Shown piece after piece: positions 26,089 to 34,525 of a stretch of 64,000 nt of DNA (position 1 is its first letter; the number at the start of each line of letters is the position of its first letter). The stretch is from positions 62,001-126,000 of the forward strand of contig NZ_SRXV01000003.1 of the NCBI RefSeq assembly GCF_004793635.1. Direction: 5' to 3'. Position numbers and translations under genes: made by a program. The DNA comes from Marinicauda pacifica. Lineage in GTDB: Bacteria > Pseudomonadota > Alphaproteobacteria > Caulobacterales > Maricaulaceae. The notes below the pieces were generated by a model that saw nothing but the letters and a program-made list of their open reading frames with translations, did no database searches and had not been told where the DNA came from.

Positions 26089-26859
26089 CTAGCCCACGAA
26101 AGACTTCTCGACAACAAACTCGCCCGGTCGCGCGTTCGACCCTTCGCTCAGACCGGCCCCTTCCACGCGGGTACGGCAACTGGCGATCATCTCGATCGAG
26201 CCGCAAATCATCACACGGTCCTCGGCGGGATCGAAGGGCGGGCACCCAATATCCGAGAATAGTGTCCCGTCGTCGATCAGGCGTGTGATACGCCCCTGAC
26301 GCTCGAACGTCTCGCGCGTGCAGCTGGGATAGTAGATCAGGCGTCCGGCCGCTGCTTCGCCGACGAGCGGATCGTTGCGAACCCGCTCGATCAGCTCGCG
26401 GCTATACTCAAGCTCGGCGACCTCACGGGTGGTGTGCGTCAGCACCACGGTCTCGAATTTCTCGTAGGTTTCAGGATCGCGCACGATGCTGGCAAACGGC
26501 GCCACGCCGGTGCCGGTGGACAACAGGTAGAGCCGGCGCCCCGGCATCAGCGCATCGAGGACCAGCGTGCCGACGGACTTGGTCGCGAGCAGGATTTCAT
26601 CGCCCGGCTGAATTTCCTGAAGTCGCGAGGTCAGCGGACCGTCGGGCACCTTGATGGAGAAGAATTCCAGTTCCTCGTCCCAGGACGGGCTGGCGATGGA
26701 GTAGGCGCGCAGGAGCGGTTTGCCGTCCACTTCAAGGCCGAGCATGACAAACTCGCCGGACCGGAAGCGGAAGCTCGCCGGACGCGTAATGCGAAACGCG
26801 AACAGGCGGTCTGTGTAATGCTTGACCGACAACACGGTCTGATGGGTCACGGCGGCCAT
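26089..26859 (-). CDS. fpr: Ferredoxin/flavodoxin--NADP+ reductase
   Basis: FAD enzyme exchanging electrons between NADPH and ferredoxin or flavodoxin. It has 256 residues from the chosen ATG (MAAVTHQTVLSVKHYTDRLF), which aligns with the start of bacterial Fpr; an ATG four codons upstream is also possible. It has FAD-binding RAYSIASPSWDEELEFF, NADP-binding LLSTGTGVAPFASIVRDP, and VMICGSIEMI. The C-terminus ends EFVVEKSFVG, as in subclass I bacterial FNRs, where a C-terminal extension contacts FAD. It is inserted between 5-FCL and ymdB, which are adjacent in many relatives. Confidence 0.95.
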   Translation of the reverse strand: MAAVTHQTVLSVKHYTDRLFAFRITRPASFRFRSGEFVMLGLEVDGKPLLRAYSIASPSWDEELEFFSIKVPDGPLTSRLQEIQPGDEILLATKSVGTLVLDALMPGRRLYLLSTGTGVAPFASIVRDPETYEKFETVVLTHTTREVAELEYSRELIERVRNDPLVGEAAAGRLIYYPSCTRETFERQGRITRLIDDGTLFSDIGCPPFDPAEDRVMICGSIEMIASCRTRVEGAGLSEGSNARPGEFVVEKSFVG

Positions 26860-26968
26860 GGGGCGAAACATCCTTGCACGGCGACAGGCTTGGAAAAGCG
26901 CCTTCTAGGCCGCCCGCGAGGCGATTCCAATGCGGCGATATGATGCTGCTTGCTGTGGCAAACCCTGC

Positions 26969-27544
26969 CTAGATCGCGCCGCGATAGGCGCGCTCCTCAG
27001 TCACGATCCAGTCCAGGGCCACGTCGTGACGATCGACCGGCACCGTCTTCACGCGCTGGGCCTCATAGGCGAGTCCGATCACCGTCACCGGATGGTGGCG
27101 GCGCAGGGCCTCGATCGTGCGATCGTAGAACCCGGCACCGTAGCCGATGCGCCGGCCTGCCTCATCAAATGCGAGAAGCGGGGCGAGGATGAGAAGCGGA
27201 CGGCACTCCGGACTCTGGCCCGACGGTTCTTCGACGTTGAAGGTGCCGCGCACCAAAAGATCGCCCGGCTCGTAAGCGCGAAATACCAACGGGGTATCCG
27301 GCGCGACGACGCAAGGCAGACAGAGCCGCGCCTGCTCGCAGAAGAAGGTTTCCATCAGCGGGGTGGGATCGATTTCATCGCGGATGGGGCGATAGCCGCC
27401 CACGACCGTTCCGACCGAAGGCCATGCGCTGTCAGGAAAATGGGAGGCGAGGCGCCGGCCGGCATTGGGATCGGCCTGCCAGGCCGCCTTGCGCGCAGCC
27501 GTCGCGGTTTTTCGAACCCGAGCCTTGCGCCAGCGGTTCAGCAT
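26969..27544 (-). CDS. 5-formyltetrahydrofolate cyclo-ligase
   Basis: Recycles 5-formyl-THF to 5,10-methenyl-THF using ATP. It has 191 residues. The basic N-terminus RKARVRKTATAARK, the folate/ATP region VVGGYRPIRDEIDPTPLM, and the signature LAPLLAFDEAGRRIGYGAGFYDR are diagnostic. It lies directly downstream of the 6S RNA and zapA, an arrangement conserved across many proteobacteria; the leader probably includes readthrough from 6S. Confidence 0.95.
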   Translation of the reverse strand: MLNRWRKARVRKTATAARKAAWQADPNAGRRLASHFPDSAWPSVGTVVGGYRPIRDEIDPTPLMETFFCEQARLCLPCVVAPDTPLVFRAYEPGDLLVRGTFNVEEPSGQSPECRPLLILAPLLAFDEAGRRIGYGAGFYDRTIEALRRHHPVTVIGLAYEAQRVKTVPVDRHDVALDWIVTEERAYRGAI

Positions 27545-27569
27545 GGCGTGGGCCGTACAGTCAGAAACA

Positions 27570-27740
27570 GGGTGGCGGAACCGATTGCGCCGTCAGCATC
27601 TGAACATCCCCGATGACCTGGATTACCAGGTGGGCGCCGTGTGCCCGAGGCCACGGCCAAGGGCAGGGACAGCTCCCTATCAGAAACGTAAGGTCTCCGG
27701 GATGAGAATGCTCGACGCACGCTCCAGTGTCCGCCATCAC
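27570..27740 (-). ncRNA. ssrS: 6S RNA
   Basis: The 223-base gap between zapA and the 5-FCL gene is where proteobacterial 6S RNA sits. On the minus strand the two ends pair over a long interrupted helix: GGCGGA with TCCGCC at the outer edge, GCGT with GCGC, CGTC with GACG, and AGCAT with ATGCT. This leaves an open central region and an upper arm that includes ACCTGG-TAAT-CCAGGT. The length of about 165 nt fits the family, which binds RNA polymerase holoenzyme as a promoter mimic. Exact ends are estimated from the pairing. Confidence 0.8.
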
Positions 27741-27767
27741 TGAAGATGGGCCCGGCGCACATCTTTC

Positions 27768-28127
27768 TCAAGCCTCTTCGCCAGATGCACTCAGCGCCTC
27801 CAGCTGCTCGGCCGCCGCATTGAAAAGCTCGGCTGCCTGGGCACGATCGTTGCGCCGGCGCGCCTCGGCCTGGGAGGTGCGGCCTTTAGCCTCCATCAGC
27901 TCATCTTCGAGCTCCGCGACCCGGCCCTGCGCTTCACGCCATTCGTCGGACACGATGAGCGAGGCCATCAGAAGGAGGCGCAACTCGCCGATTTGACCCA
28001 CCTTCTCCGCCAGGTCGCGCACATGGGAATCCAGATGGGAGGCAAGCTCGCGCAGATAGGCCTGCTGGCCCTCCTCGCAGCCAATGGTGAAGGCGCGTCC
28101 GTTCAGCGAGATCGTGACCTTGGACAC
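27768..28127 (-). CDS. zapA: Cell division protein ZapA
   Basis: A 119-residue FtsZ-ring-associated protein that bundles FtsZ. The N-terminal ZapA head VTISLNGRAFTIGCEEGQ and LRELASHLDSHV is followed by a coiled coil (about residues 45-110), rich in Ala/Glu/Arg. The start is GTG immediately after the TAG of the upstream gene (TAGGTG), so the two are coupled. 6S RNA follows 27 bases downstream. Confidence 0.92.
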   Translation of the reverse strand: MSKVTISLNGRAFTIGCEEGQQAYLRELASHLDSHVRDLAEKVGQIGELRLLLMASLIVSDEWREAQGRVAELEDELMEAKGRTSQAEARRRNDRAQAAELFNAAAEQLEALSASGEEA

Positions 28128-28439
28128 CTACGCGCTCTCCTCATCCTGGCCGAGCGTGCGGCGCAGCTCCTCGATTGCCTCGTCCAGAGACCGGGATGCG
28201 TCCTCGGCAGCCTCGCCGAGCGCACTCTCGCGAGCGCGCGCGGCATCGAGTTGCTCGGCAAGGCGGGCGCGGTCCTCGTCGCTGTCGCGGGAGGCATTGG
28301 CCTCGCCCTCGGCAATCTCGGCGCGGCTCTGCAGCGCCTTGATCCGCGCCTGCACGCCATCTATGGCGCGCTGCAGGCGTTCGCGGCCAGCCTCGAAGGC
28401 ATCCTCAGGCGATGTTTGAGACGCGTCAGTGTCGTTCAT
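28128..28439 (-). CDS. DUF4164-like small coiled-coil protein
   Basis: A 103-residue acidic protein that is almost entirely predicted coiled coil (AIDGVQARIKALQSRAEIAE through EAIEELRRTLG). It has no enzyme motifs. Position directly upstream of zapA with abutting stop/start codons matches the DUF4164 family found next to zapA in alphaproteobacteria, so a division-related role is inferred. I chose the ATG at MNDTDASQTS; a longer reading with 18 more residues is open but lacks an RBS. Confidence 0.75.
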   Translation of the reverse strand: MNDTDASQTSPEDAFEAGRERLQRAIDGVQARIKALQSRAEIAEGEANASRDSDEDRARLAEQLDAARARESALGEAAEDASRSLDEAIEELRRTLGQDEESA

Positions 28440-28664
28440 GGCTCTAAAATCAGGCTTTAGCGCGATAAGTTCAAGCACTGTATCGCCCTGCACTCAGGTC
28501 GGCGAGCAGAAGACAACCAGGAGTCGAACACGGCAGTTCCGGCGCGCGCGCGTGCGCATGAGGGCGCGCAGACACGGCCCGAGACGCTTGCATATACGCA
28601 TCCGTCCTGTCAGAACCCGCTGAATATCCAAACATGACAGCCCCCGACACGGCGGAGTTATCTC

Positions 28665-29852
28665 ATGAAAGTACTCGTTCTTGGTGGTGACGGTTTTTGC
28701 GGCTGGCCTTCGGCGCTGCATCTGTCTGCGCGTGGTCACGACGTGGTCATTGTCGACAATCTATCCCGCCGCAAGATCGATGTTGAACTCGAGGTGGAGA
28801 GCCTCACCCCGATTCAGCCGATGCACAAGCGTCTGGCCGCCTGGAAAGAGGTGTCGGACAAGGACATCGCCTTCGTCGACCTCAATGTGGGCAAGGACTA
28901 TCAGGAACTGGTCGACCTGATCGCTGCGGAAAAGCCGGACGCCATCGTCCATTTCGCCGAGCAGCGCGCGGCGCCCTATTCGATGAAGTCGGCCCGCCAC
29001 AAGCGCTACACGGTGGACAACAACCTGAACGCGACCAATGACGTGCTGGCCGCGATTGTCGATTCGGGGCTGGATATTCACCTGGTCCATCTGGGCACGA
29101 TGGGAGTCTACGGATACGGCACTGCGGGAATGAAGATTCCCGAAGGCTATCTGAAGGTGAAGGTCGAAACATCGGAAGGCCTGAAGGATCAGGAAATCCT
29201 CTATCCGGCCAATCCCGGCTCGATCTATCACATGACGAAGACGCAGGATCAGCTCTTCTTCTATTTCTACAACAAGAACGACAAGGTGAAGATCACCGAT
29301 CTGCACCAGGGGATCGTCTGGGGCACGCAGACCGAAGAAACCCGCAAGGACGAGCGCCTTATCAATCGCTTCGATTATGACGGCGATTACGGCACCGTTT
29401 TGAATCGCTTCCTGATGCAGGCCGCGGTCGAGCACCCGCTGACCGTCCACGGCACGGGCGGTCAGACCCGCGCCTTTATCCACATCCAGGACACGGTTCG
29501 CTGCATCCAGCTGGCAGTCGAGAACCCGCCCCAGACCGGTGAGAAGGTTCGCATCATGAACCAGATGACCGAGACCCACCGCGTGCGCGACCTGGCCAAG
29601 ATGATCGCCGACCTAACGAAGGCGGAAGTCGCCTTCCTGCCAAATCCGCGCAACGAGGCCGACGAGAACGAGCTCCATGTGGAGAACGATACCTTCCTGT
29701 CGATGGGCCTGAAGCCGATCACGCTGGAAGCCGGCCTGATGGAAGAAGTCACCGAGATTGCACGCAAATACGCCGATCGCTGCGACCGTTCCAAAGTCCC
29801 GTCGGTGTCCTACTGGAACAAGACGCGCGCCGAAGCCCAGACCGCAAGCTAG
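28665..29852 (+). CDS. sqdB: UDP-sulfoquinovose synthase
   Basis: Combines UDP-glucose and sulfite to UDP-sulfoquinovose, the head-group donor of the sulfolipid SQDG. The 395 residues match SqdB/SQD1. It has NAD loop GGDGFCGW (residues 8-14), LTPIQPMHKRLAAW, HFAEQRAAPYSM, active-site Thr145 in LGTMGVYG, catalytic Tyr188/Lys192 in YHMTK, LHQGIVWGTQTEET, LINRFDYDGDYGTVLNRF and HGTGGQTRAFIHIQDTVRCI. It is the first gene of sqdB-cysH-cysQ. No sulfoquinovosyl transferase is adjacent. A GGAG lies 8 bases before the ATG. Confidence 0.93.
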   Translation: MKVLVLGGDGFCGWPSALHLSARGHDVVIVDNLSRRKIDVELEVESLTPIQPMHKRLAAWKEVSDKDIAFVDLNVGKDYQELVDLIAAEKPDAIVHFAEQRAAPYSMKSARHKRYTVDNNLNATNDVLAAIVDSGLDIHLVHLGTMGVYGYGTAGMKIPEGYLKVKVETSEGLKDQEILYPANPGSIYHMTKTQDQLFFYFYNKNDKVKITDLHQGIVWGTQTEETRKDERLINRFDYDGDYGTVLNRFLMQAAVEHPLTVHGTGGQTRAFIHIQDTVRCIQLAVENPPQTGEKVRIMNQMTETHRVRDLAKMIADLTKAEVAFLPNPRNEADENELHVENDTFLSMGLKPITLEAGLMEEVTEIARKYADRCDRSKVPSVSYWNKTRAEAQTAS

Positions 29853-29887
29853 AGACCGGCCGGGACGCGCGCCGGCGAAAGGCGGAC

Positions 29888-30631
29888 ATGGCCTCGCTGA
29901 AATCGGAATATCGCCTCGCACTCGAGGCCGGCGCCCAGGCCCTTGAGGCCGCCCTGTCCGGCCTGGATGCCCAGGGCGCCCTCAAGCGTTGCCTCGCCGA
30001 GATCTTCAAGGGCGAAAGCTGCGTCGTCTCCTCCTTCGGGACGGAATCGGCCGTTATCCTTCACATGGCCGCGCAGATCGCCCCGGATACGCCGGTCCTC
30101 TTCGTGGATACCGGACAGCTGTTCGACGAGACGCTGGCCTATCGCGACAGCCTGGCCGAGCGGTTCGGCCTCACGAATGTGCGCTCCCTGACGCCCAGCC
30201 CCCACGACATCGCGGCCGACGATCCTGACGGGACGCTTCACAAGACCAATCCGGACCTGTGCTGTCACGTGCGCAAGACATTGCCGCTGATACGCGCGCT
30301 GCAGCCCTACAAGGTCTGGGTGTCCGGCCGAAAGCGCTATCATGGCGGCGAGCGCGCCGATATTCCGCGTGTCGAGATCCAGGACGGCAAGTTGAAACTC
30401 AACCCGCTCTACGACTGGGACGCGGAGGCGTTGCGTGCCTATTCGCGCGAGCACGACCTGCCGCAGCATCCGCTCCTGAAACAGAAATATCTGTCGGTGG
30501 GCTGTGTGCCCTGCACCTCTCCGGTCGCCCCGGACGACGATCCACGGGCCGGGCGCTGGGCGGGGCAGGACAAGACCGAGTGCGGTATCCATATCGGCGC
30601 CGACGGCACGATCACGCGCACGACCGGCTAG
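29888..30631 (+). CDS. cysH: Assimilatory adenylyl-sulfate reductase (4Fe-4S, CysH family)
   Basis: Reduces activated sulfate to sulfite with thioredoxin. It has 247 residues. The PP-loop SSFGTESAVILH binds the nucleotide; the catalytic Cys232 lies in TECGIHI. The paired Cys125-Cys126 (LCCHVRK) and Cys206-x-x-Cys209 (VGCVPC) form the [4Fe-4S] site that marks APS-type rather than PAPS-type reductases. It lies 35 bases after sqdB, so the sulfite it makes is next to its user. No sulfite reductase (cysI) is in the window. Confidence 0.94.
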   Translation: MASLKSEYRLALEAGAQALEAALSGLDAQGALKRCLAEIFKGESCVVSSFGTESAVILHMAAQIAPDTPVLFVDTGQLFDETLAYRDSLAERFGLTNVRSLTPSPHDIAADDPDGTLHKTNPDLCCHVRKTLPLIRALQPYKVWVSGRKRYHGGERADIPRVEIQDGKLKLNPLYDWDAEALRAYSREHDLPQHPLLKQKYLSVGCVPCTSPVAPDDDPRAGRWAGQDKTECGIHIGADGTITRTTG

Positions 30632-30655
30632 ACCTCACGACATCTGGAGATGCCC

Positions 30656-31465
30656 ATGCCCCGCGAGGCCGACGAACTCGCCGCTCTCTTCGGCGATATC
30701 TGCGCTCAGGCCAGCGTGCCGGTGATGGAGGTTTACGCCACCGATTTCACACCGGAACAGAAGGCCGACCGGTCGCCGGTGACTGCGGCCGACAAGCGCG
30801 CCGAGATGCTGATCCTCGACCGGCTTTCGCATGACCTTCCCGATATTCCGGTCATCGCGGAGGAGAGCTATGCCGCCGGGGTGCGCCCGGACATAGACGG
30901 CGATTTCCTTCTGGTCGATCCGGTCGACGGGACCAAGGAATTCATCAACAAGAATGGCGAGTTCACGATCAATATCGCTCTGATCTCGCGCCGCCGCCCC
31001 GTGGCCGGCTGTGTCTACGCGCCCGCGATGAAGCGCATCTATATCGGCGGCACACGCGCCTGGGCCGGGCCCCTGTCGCCCGGCGAGACATTCGATGCCG
31101 CAGCGCTGGAGCCGGTCACCACCCGGCCGGTCCCGTCAGGCGGTCTCACTGCCGTGATGAGCCGCTCCCATGCGGACCAGCAGACGCAAGACTTTGCCGA
31201 CCGCCACGGCGTCACACAAAAGGTCAGCGCCGGCTCCTCGCTCAAATTCTGCCTGATCGCAGAAGGACGCGCCGACCTCTATCCGCGCTTCGGCCCGACC
31301 TGCGAGTGGGACACCGGAGCCGGACATGGCGTGCTGAATGCCGCCGGCGGTTGCGTCAGCGCGCCGGACGGGTCCGAATTCCTCTACGCCAAATCCGAGC
31401 AGAACTATCTGAACGGAGCTTTCGTGGCATGGGCCACGCCCGAGCCCGGAAAACCGCAGGGCTAG
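30656..31465 (+). CDS. cysQ: 3'(2'),5'-bisphosphate nucleotidase CysQ
   Basis: Mg-dependent, Li-sensitive phosphatase that turns PAP (and PAPS) into AMP (APS). It has 269 residues. It has the inositol-monophosphatase-fold metal motifs PVIAEESYA, VDPVDGTKEFINKNGEFTIN and CEWDTGAGHGVLNAAGG. I chose the ATG six bases after GGAG; an earlier ATG directly abuts that SD and is unlikely. It is third in sqdB-cysH-cysQ, convergent with cysNC across 27 bases. Its presence implies PAP or PAPS is formed in the cell. Confidence 0.94.
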   Translation: MPREADELAALFGDICAQASVPVMEVYATDFTPEQKADRSPVTAADKRAEMLILDRLSHDLPDIPVIAEESYAAGVRPDIDGDFLLVDPVDGTKEFINKNGEFTINIALISRRRPVAGCVYAPAMKRIYIGGTRAWAGPLSPGETFDAAALEPVTTRPVPSGGLTAVMSRSHADQQTQDFADRHGVTQKVSAGSSLKFCLIAEGRADLYPRFGPTCEWDTGAGHGVLNAAGGCVSAPDGSEFLYAKSEQNYLNGAFVAWATPEPGKPQG

Positions 31466-31492
31466 CGTATCAGCGGCAAGCGCGGCTGGCGC

Positions 31493-33388
31493 CTAGCCGA
31501 GGCGCCCAGCCTTCTTCAGTTCCTCTATGACCTGCTCGGCCGCATCTTCGGCTGACAGATCGGCCGTCCTGACATGGAGCTCGGGCGATTCGGGCGCCTC
31601 ATAGGGGCTGTCAAAGCCCGTAAAATTCTTGATCTCGCCGGCCTGGGCCTTCTTGTAGAGGCCCTTGGGATCGCGGGCGATGCAGACCTCCAATGGCGCA
31701 TCGACGAAAACCTCGATGAACTCGTCTTCGCCGACCAGCTCGCGCACCATCCGACGCTCGGATCGGAAGGGCGAGATGAAGGAGCAGGTCACGATCATGC
31801 CGGCGTCCACGAAGAGGCGCGCGACCTCCCCGATCCGGCGGATATTCTCCACCCGGTCGGCGTCGGTGAAGCCCAGATCCTTGTTCAGCCCGTGGCGCAC
31901 ATTGTCCCCGTCGAGCGAATAGGTGTGGTGACCGGCTTCGGTCAGCTTGCGCTCGACCAGGTTAGCGATGGTCGACTTGCCCGCACCCGACAGGCCGGTG
32001 AACCAGAGTATAGCCGGCTTTTGATGCTTGATCTCGGCGCGGCGCGTCTTGGTCACGTCCATCGCATGGGTGTGCACGTTCGTCGCCCGGCGCAGCCCGA
32101 ACTCGATCATGCCCGCGCCGACCGTCAGATTCGTATATCGGTCTATCAGGATGAACGAACCCGTTTCCCGAATGTCCTTATACGCATCGAATGCGATCGG
32201 CCTGGAGGTCGACAGGTTGCAAACGCCAATTTCGTTGAGCTCCAGCTTGCGCGCCGGCTCCTTGTCGAACGTGTTCACGTCCAGCTTGTGCTTCAGCGTC
32301 GTGACCGAAACCGGGGTCGTCTGGCCGCCGGCTTTCAGCAAGTAGGACCGGCCGGGCAGCATTTCGTCCGTATGCATCCAGAGGACTTCGGCCGCGAACT
32401 GGCTGGAGACCTGCGGCCGGTCGTCGGCGCCACTGAGAACATCGCCGCGCGATATGTCGATCTCACGATCCAGCACGAGTGTGACGGCCTGGCCGGCACG
32501 GGCGGCTTCCTGGTCGCCGTCGGCGGTGACGATGCGTTGCAGCACCGCCCTGGTTCCGGCCGCCGCGACGACGATCTCGTCGCCGACGGCAATCTGGCCG
32601 GACGCCACGGTGCCGGAAAACCCGCGAAAATCGAGATTTGGCCGGTTGACCCATTGCACCGGAAAGCGGAAGGGCTGGCTGGCTTCGTCGCGCGCGGTCT
32701 CGACCGTTTCGAGATGAGCCAGCAGGGTCGGGCCGGTATACCAGTCCATCGCCTCGGACGTGTGGCTGACATTGTCGCCATAGCGCGCCGACATGGGGAT
32801 GGCGGTGATCGTCTCGAAATTGAGGCCATCGGCCGTCTTCAGATATTCGGCGACGATCTCGTGGAAGCGGGCGCGCGAATGATCGACCAGGTCCATTTTG
32901 TTGACCGCCAGGACGACATGGCGAATGCCCATCATGTTGGCGATGTAGGTGTGGCGCAGCGTCTGGACGAGCACACCCTTACGCGCATCGACCAGAATGA
33001 CCGCGAGATCGGCGGTCGAGGCGCCGGTAGCCATGTTGCGCGTGTATTGTTCGTGGCCGGGCGTATCGGCCACCACGAATTTGCGAGTCTCGGTGTTGAA
33101 GAAGCGATAGGCAACATCGATCGTGATGCCCTGCTCGCGCTCGGCCTCGAGCCCGTCAAGCAGGAGCGCGAAGTCGATCTCCTCGCCCGCCGTGCCGTGT
33201 TTGCGGCTGTCCTTTTCCAGCGTGGAAATCTGGTCTTCGAAGATCAGCTTGGAATCGTAAAGCAGGCGCCCGATCAGCGTGGACTTGCCATCATCGACCG
33301 ATCCGCACGTGATGAAGCGCAGAACGCCCTTGTCACCGGACCGGGTCAGGCGTTCGACGAGCTGCTCCCGGGTTTCTTCGAGGCGCAT
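31493..33388 (-). CDS. cysNC: Bifunctional sulfate adenylyltransferase large subunit / APS kinase
   Basis: A fusion of the CysN GTPase (drives ATP sulfurylase) and the CysC kinase (APS to PAPS), as in NodQ. It has 631 residues. CysN blocks are [25 protein letters not shown] and AVNKMDLVD, followed by EF-Tu-like barrels. The CysC domain begins near residue 455 with [17 protein letters not shown] and continues with [14 protein letters not shown] and [16 protein letters not shown] chose the ATG that overlaps the cysD stop (TGATG); a TTG one codon earlier is also open. Confidence 0.97.
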   Translation of the reverse strand: MRLEETREQLVERLTRSGDKGVLRFITCGSVDDGKSTLIGRLLYDSKLIFEDQISTLEKDSRKHGTAGEEIDFALLLDGLEAEREQGITIDVAYRFFNTETRKFVVADTPGHEQYTRNMATGASTADLAVILVDARKGVLVQTLRHTYIANMMGIRHVVLAVNKMDLVDHSRARFHEIVAEYLKTADGLNFETITAIPMSARYGDNVSHTSEAMDWYTGPTLLAHLETVETARDEASQPFRFPVQWVNRPNLDFRGFSGTVASGQIAVGDEIVVAAAGTRAVLQRIVTADGDQEAARAGQAVTLVLDREIDISRGDVLSGADDRPQVSSQFAAEVLWMHTDEMLPGRSYLLKAGGQTTPVSVTTLKHKLDVNTFDKEPARKLELNEIGVCNLSTSRPIAFDAYKDIRETGSFILIDRYTNLTVGAGMIEFGLRRATNVHTHAMDVTKTRRAEIKHQKPAILWFTGLSGAGKSTIANLVERKLTEAGHHTYSLDGDNVRHGLNKDLGFTDADRVENIRRIGEVARLFVDAGMIVTCSFISPFRSERRMVRELVGEDEFIEVFVDAPLEVCIARDPKGLYKKAQAGEIKNFTGFDSPYEAPESPELHVRTADLSAEDAAEQVIEELKKAGRLG

Positions 33389-34356
33389 CAAAAATAACCC
33401 TCGCGCTTTTTCTTTTCCATCGAGCCGGACTCGTCATGATCGATCAGCCGGCCGGAGCGCTCGGAGGTGCGCGCGGTCAGCATCTCCATGACGATGTCCT
33501 CCAGCGTGGCGGCGCTGGATTCCACCGCGGCAGTCAGCGGGTAGCAGCCCAGCGTGCGGAAGCGGATCATGCGCTGGCGGGCCGTCTCGCCCGGCTCCAG
33601 CGGGAAGCGGTCATCGTCCAGCATGAAGATCTGACCGTTGCGCTCCACCGTCGGGCGCTCGGCGGCCAGGTAGAGCGGGACGATCGGAATGTCCTCTTCC
33701 AGGATGTATTGCCAGATATCCAGCTCGGTCCAGTTGGAGAGCGGGAAGACGCGAATGCTCTCACCGGGCTTCATCCGGGTGTTGAAGGTTCGCCAGAGCT
33801 CCGGGCGCTGATTGCGCGGATCCCAGCCGTGATTGGCGTCGCGGAAGGAGAAGATACGTTCCTTCGCGCGCGATTTCTCCTCGTCGCGGCGTGCGCCGCC
33901 AAAAGCTGCATCATAGCGATGCTTGTTCATCGCATTGCGCAGAGCCTCGGTCTTCATGACCTGGGTGTGCAGGTTGGAACCCGACCCGATCGGATTGATC
34001 CCGCGCGCCACGCCCTCTTCGTTGATCTCCACGCGCAATTCCAGGCCAAGCGCTTCGGCGAGCGTGTCGCGATAGGTGATCATGTCCTTGAACTTCCACG
34101 TCGTATCGACGTGCTGAAGCGGAAAGGGCGGGCGCGAGGGATAGAAGGCCTTCAGCGCCAGATGCAGCATCACGGCCGAGTCCTTGCCGATCGAATACAG
34201 CATGACCGGCCGCTCGAACTCGGCCGCCACTTCGCGCATGATGAAGATCGATTCCGCTTCCAGCTCGCGCAAATGCGCCGAGAGCGGCGCGCGCTCGCGC
34301 GGCCGCGTCGTGAAGCGCTCGGCATAGGCGCGCAGAGTCTGTTGAATGTCGCTCAT
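33388..34356 (-). CDS. cysD: Sulfate adenylyltransferase small subunit
   Basis: Catalytic ATP sulfurylase subunit that makes APS from sulfate and ATP. It has 322 residues. The PP-loop is [14 protein letters not shown]; it also has [29 protein letters not shown] and [14 protein letters not shown]; the C-terminus ends KKKREGYF as usual. It overlaps cysNC by one base. The 169 bases upstream lie between it and the aminotransferase gene and contain an AGGA 5 bases before the ATG but no clear promoter or riboswitch. A GC-rich inverted repeat (CGGCCCGG/CCGGGCCG, 34476-34506) lies in that gap. Confidence 0.97.
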   Translation of the reverse strand: MSDIQQTLRAYAERFTTRPRERAPLSAHLRELEAESIFIMREVAAEFERPVMLYSIGKDSAVMLHLALKAFYPSRPPFPLQHVDTTWKFKDMITYRDTLAEALGLELRVEINEEGVARGINPIGSGSNLHTQVMKTEALRNAMNKHRYDAAFGGARRDEEKSRAKERIFSFRDANHGWDPRNQRPELWRTFNTRMKPGESIRVFPLSNWTELDIWQYILEEDIPIVPLYLAAERPTVERNGQIFMLDDDRFPLEPGETARQRMIRFRTLGCYPLTAAVESSAATLEDIVMEMLTARTSERSGRLIDHDESGSMEKKKREGYF

Positions 34357-34525
34357 GACTATCCTGGAAAACCGCCAGATGGCGCAGTGCTACTCGTAGC
34401 CACGCCTGAAATCAAAAAAGGAATGCTTTTGCCGGCGGCAACGCGGGCTTGCCGTATGCGGACACAGGATGGGCACGGCCCGGCCGCGCATCGGCGTACC
34501 GGGCCGCAGCCAACAAGGGGCCCGG

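Noticed and set aside
28520-28580. Alternating GC/CG run as a promoter or Z-DNA element
   Set aside because: Simple composition of a GC-rich spacer upstream of sqdB; no defined motif at consensus spacing.
31574-33397. Plus-strand open frame of 607 codons
   Set aside because: Antisense shadow of cysNC, whose GTPase and kinase motifs are all on the minus strand.
34476-34506. GC-rich inverted repeat as an intrinsic terminator after the aminotransferase
   Set aside because: The 8-bp stem is real, but no T-run follows on either strand, so termination is not supported.
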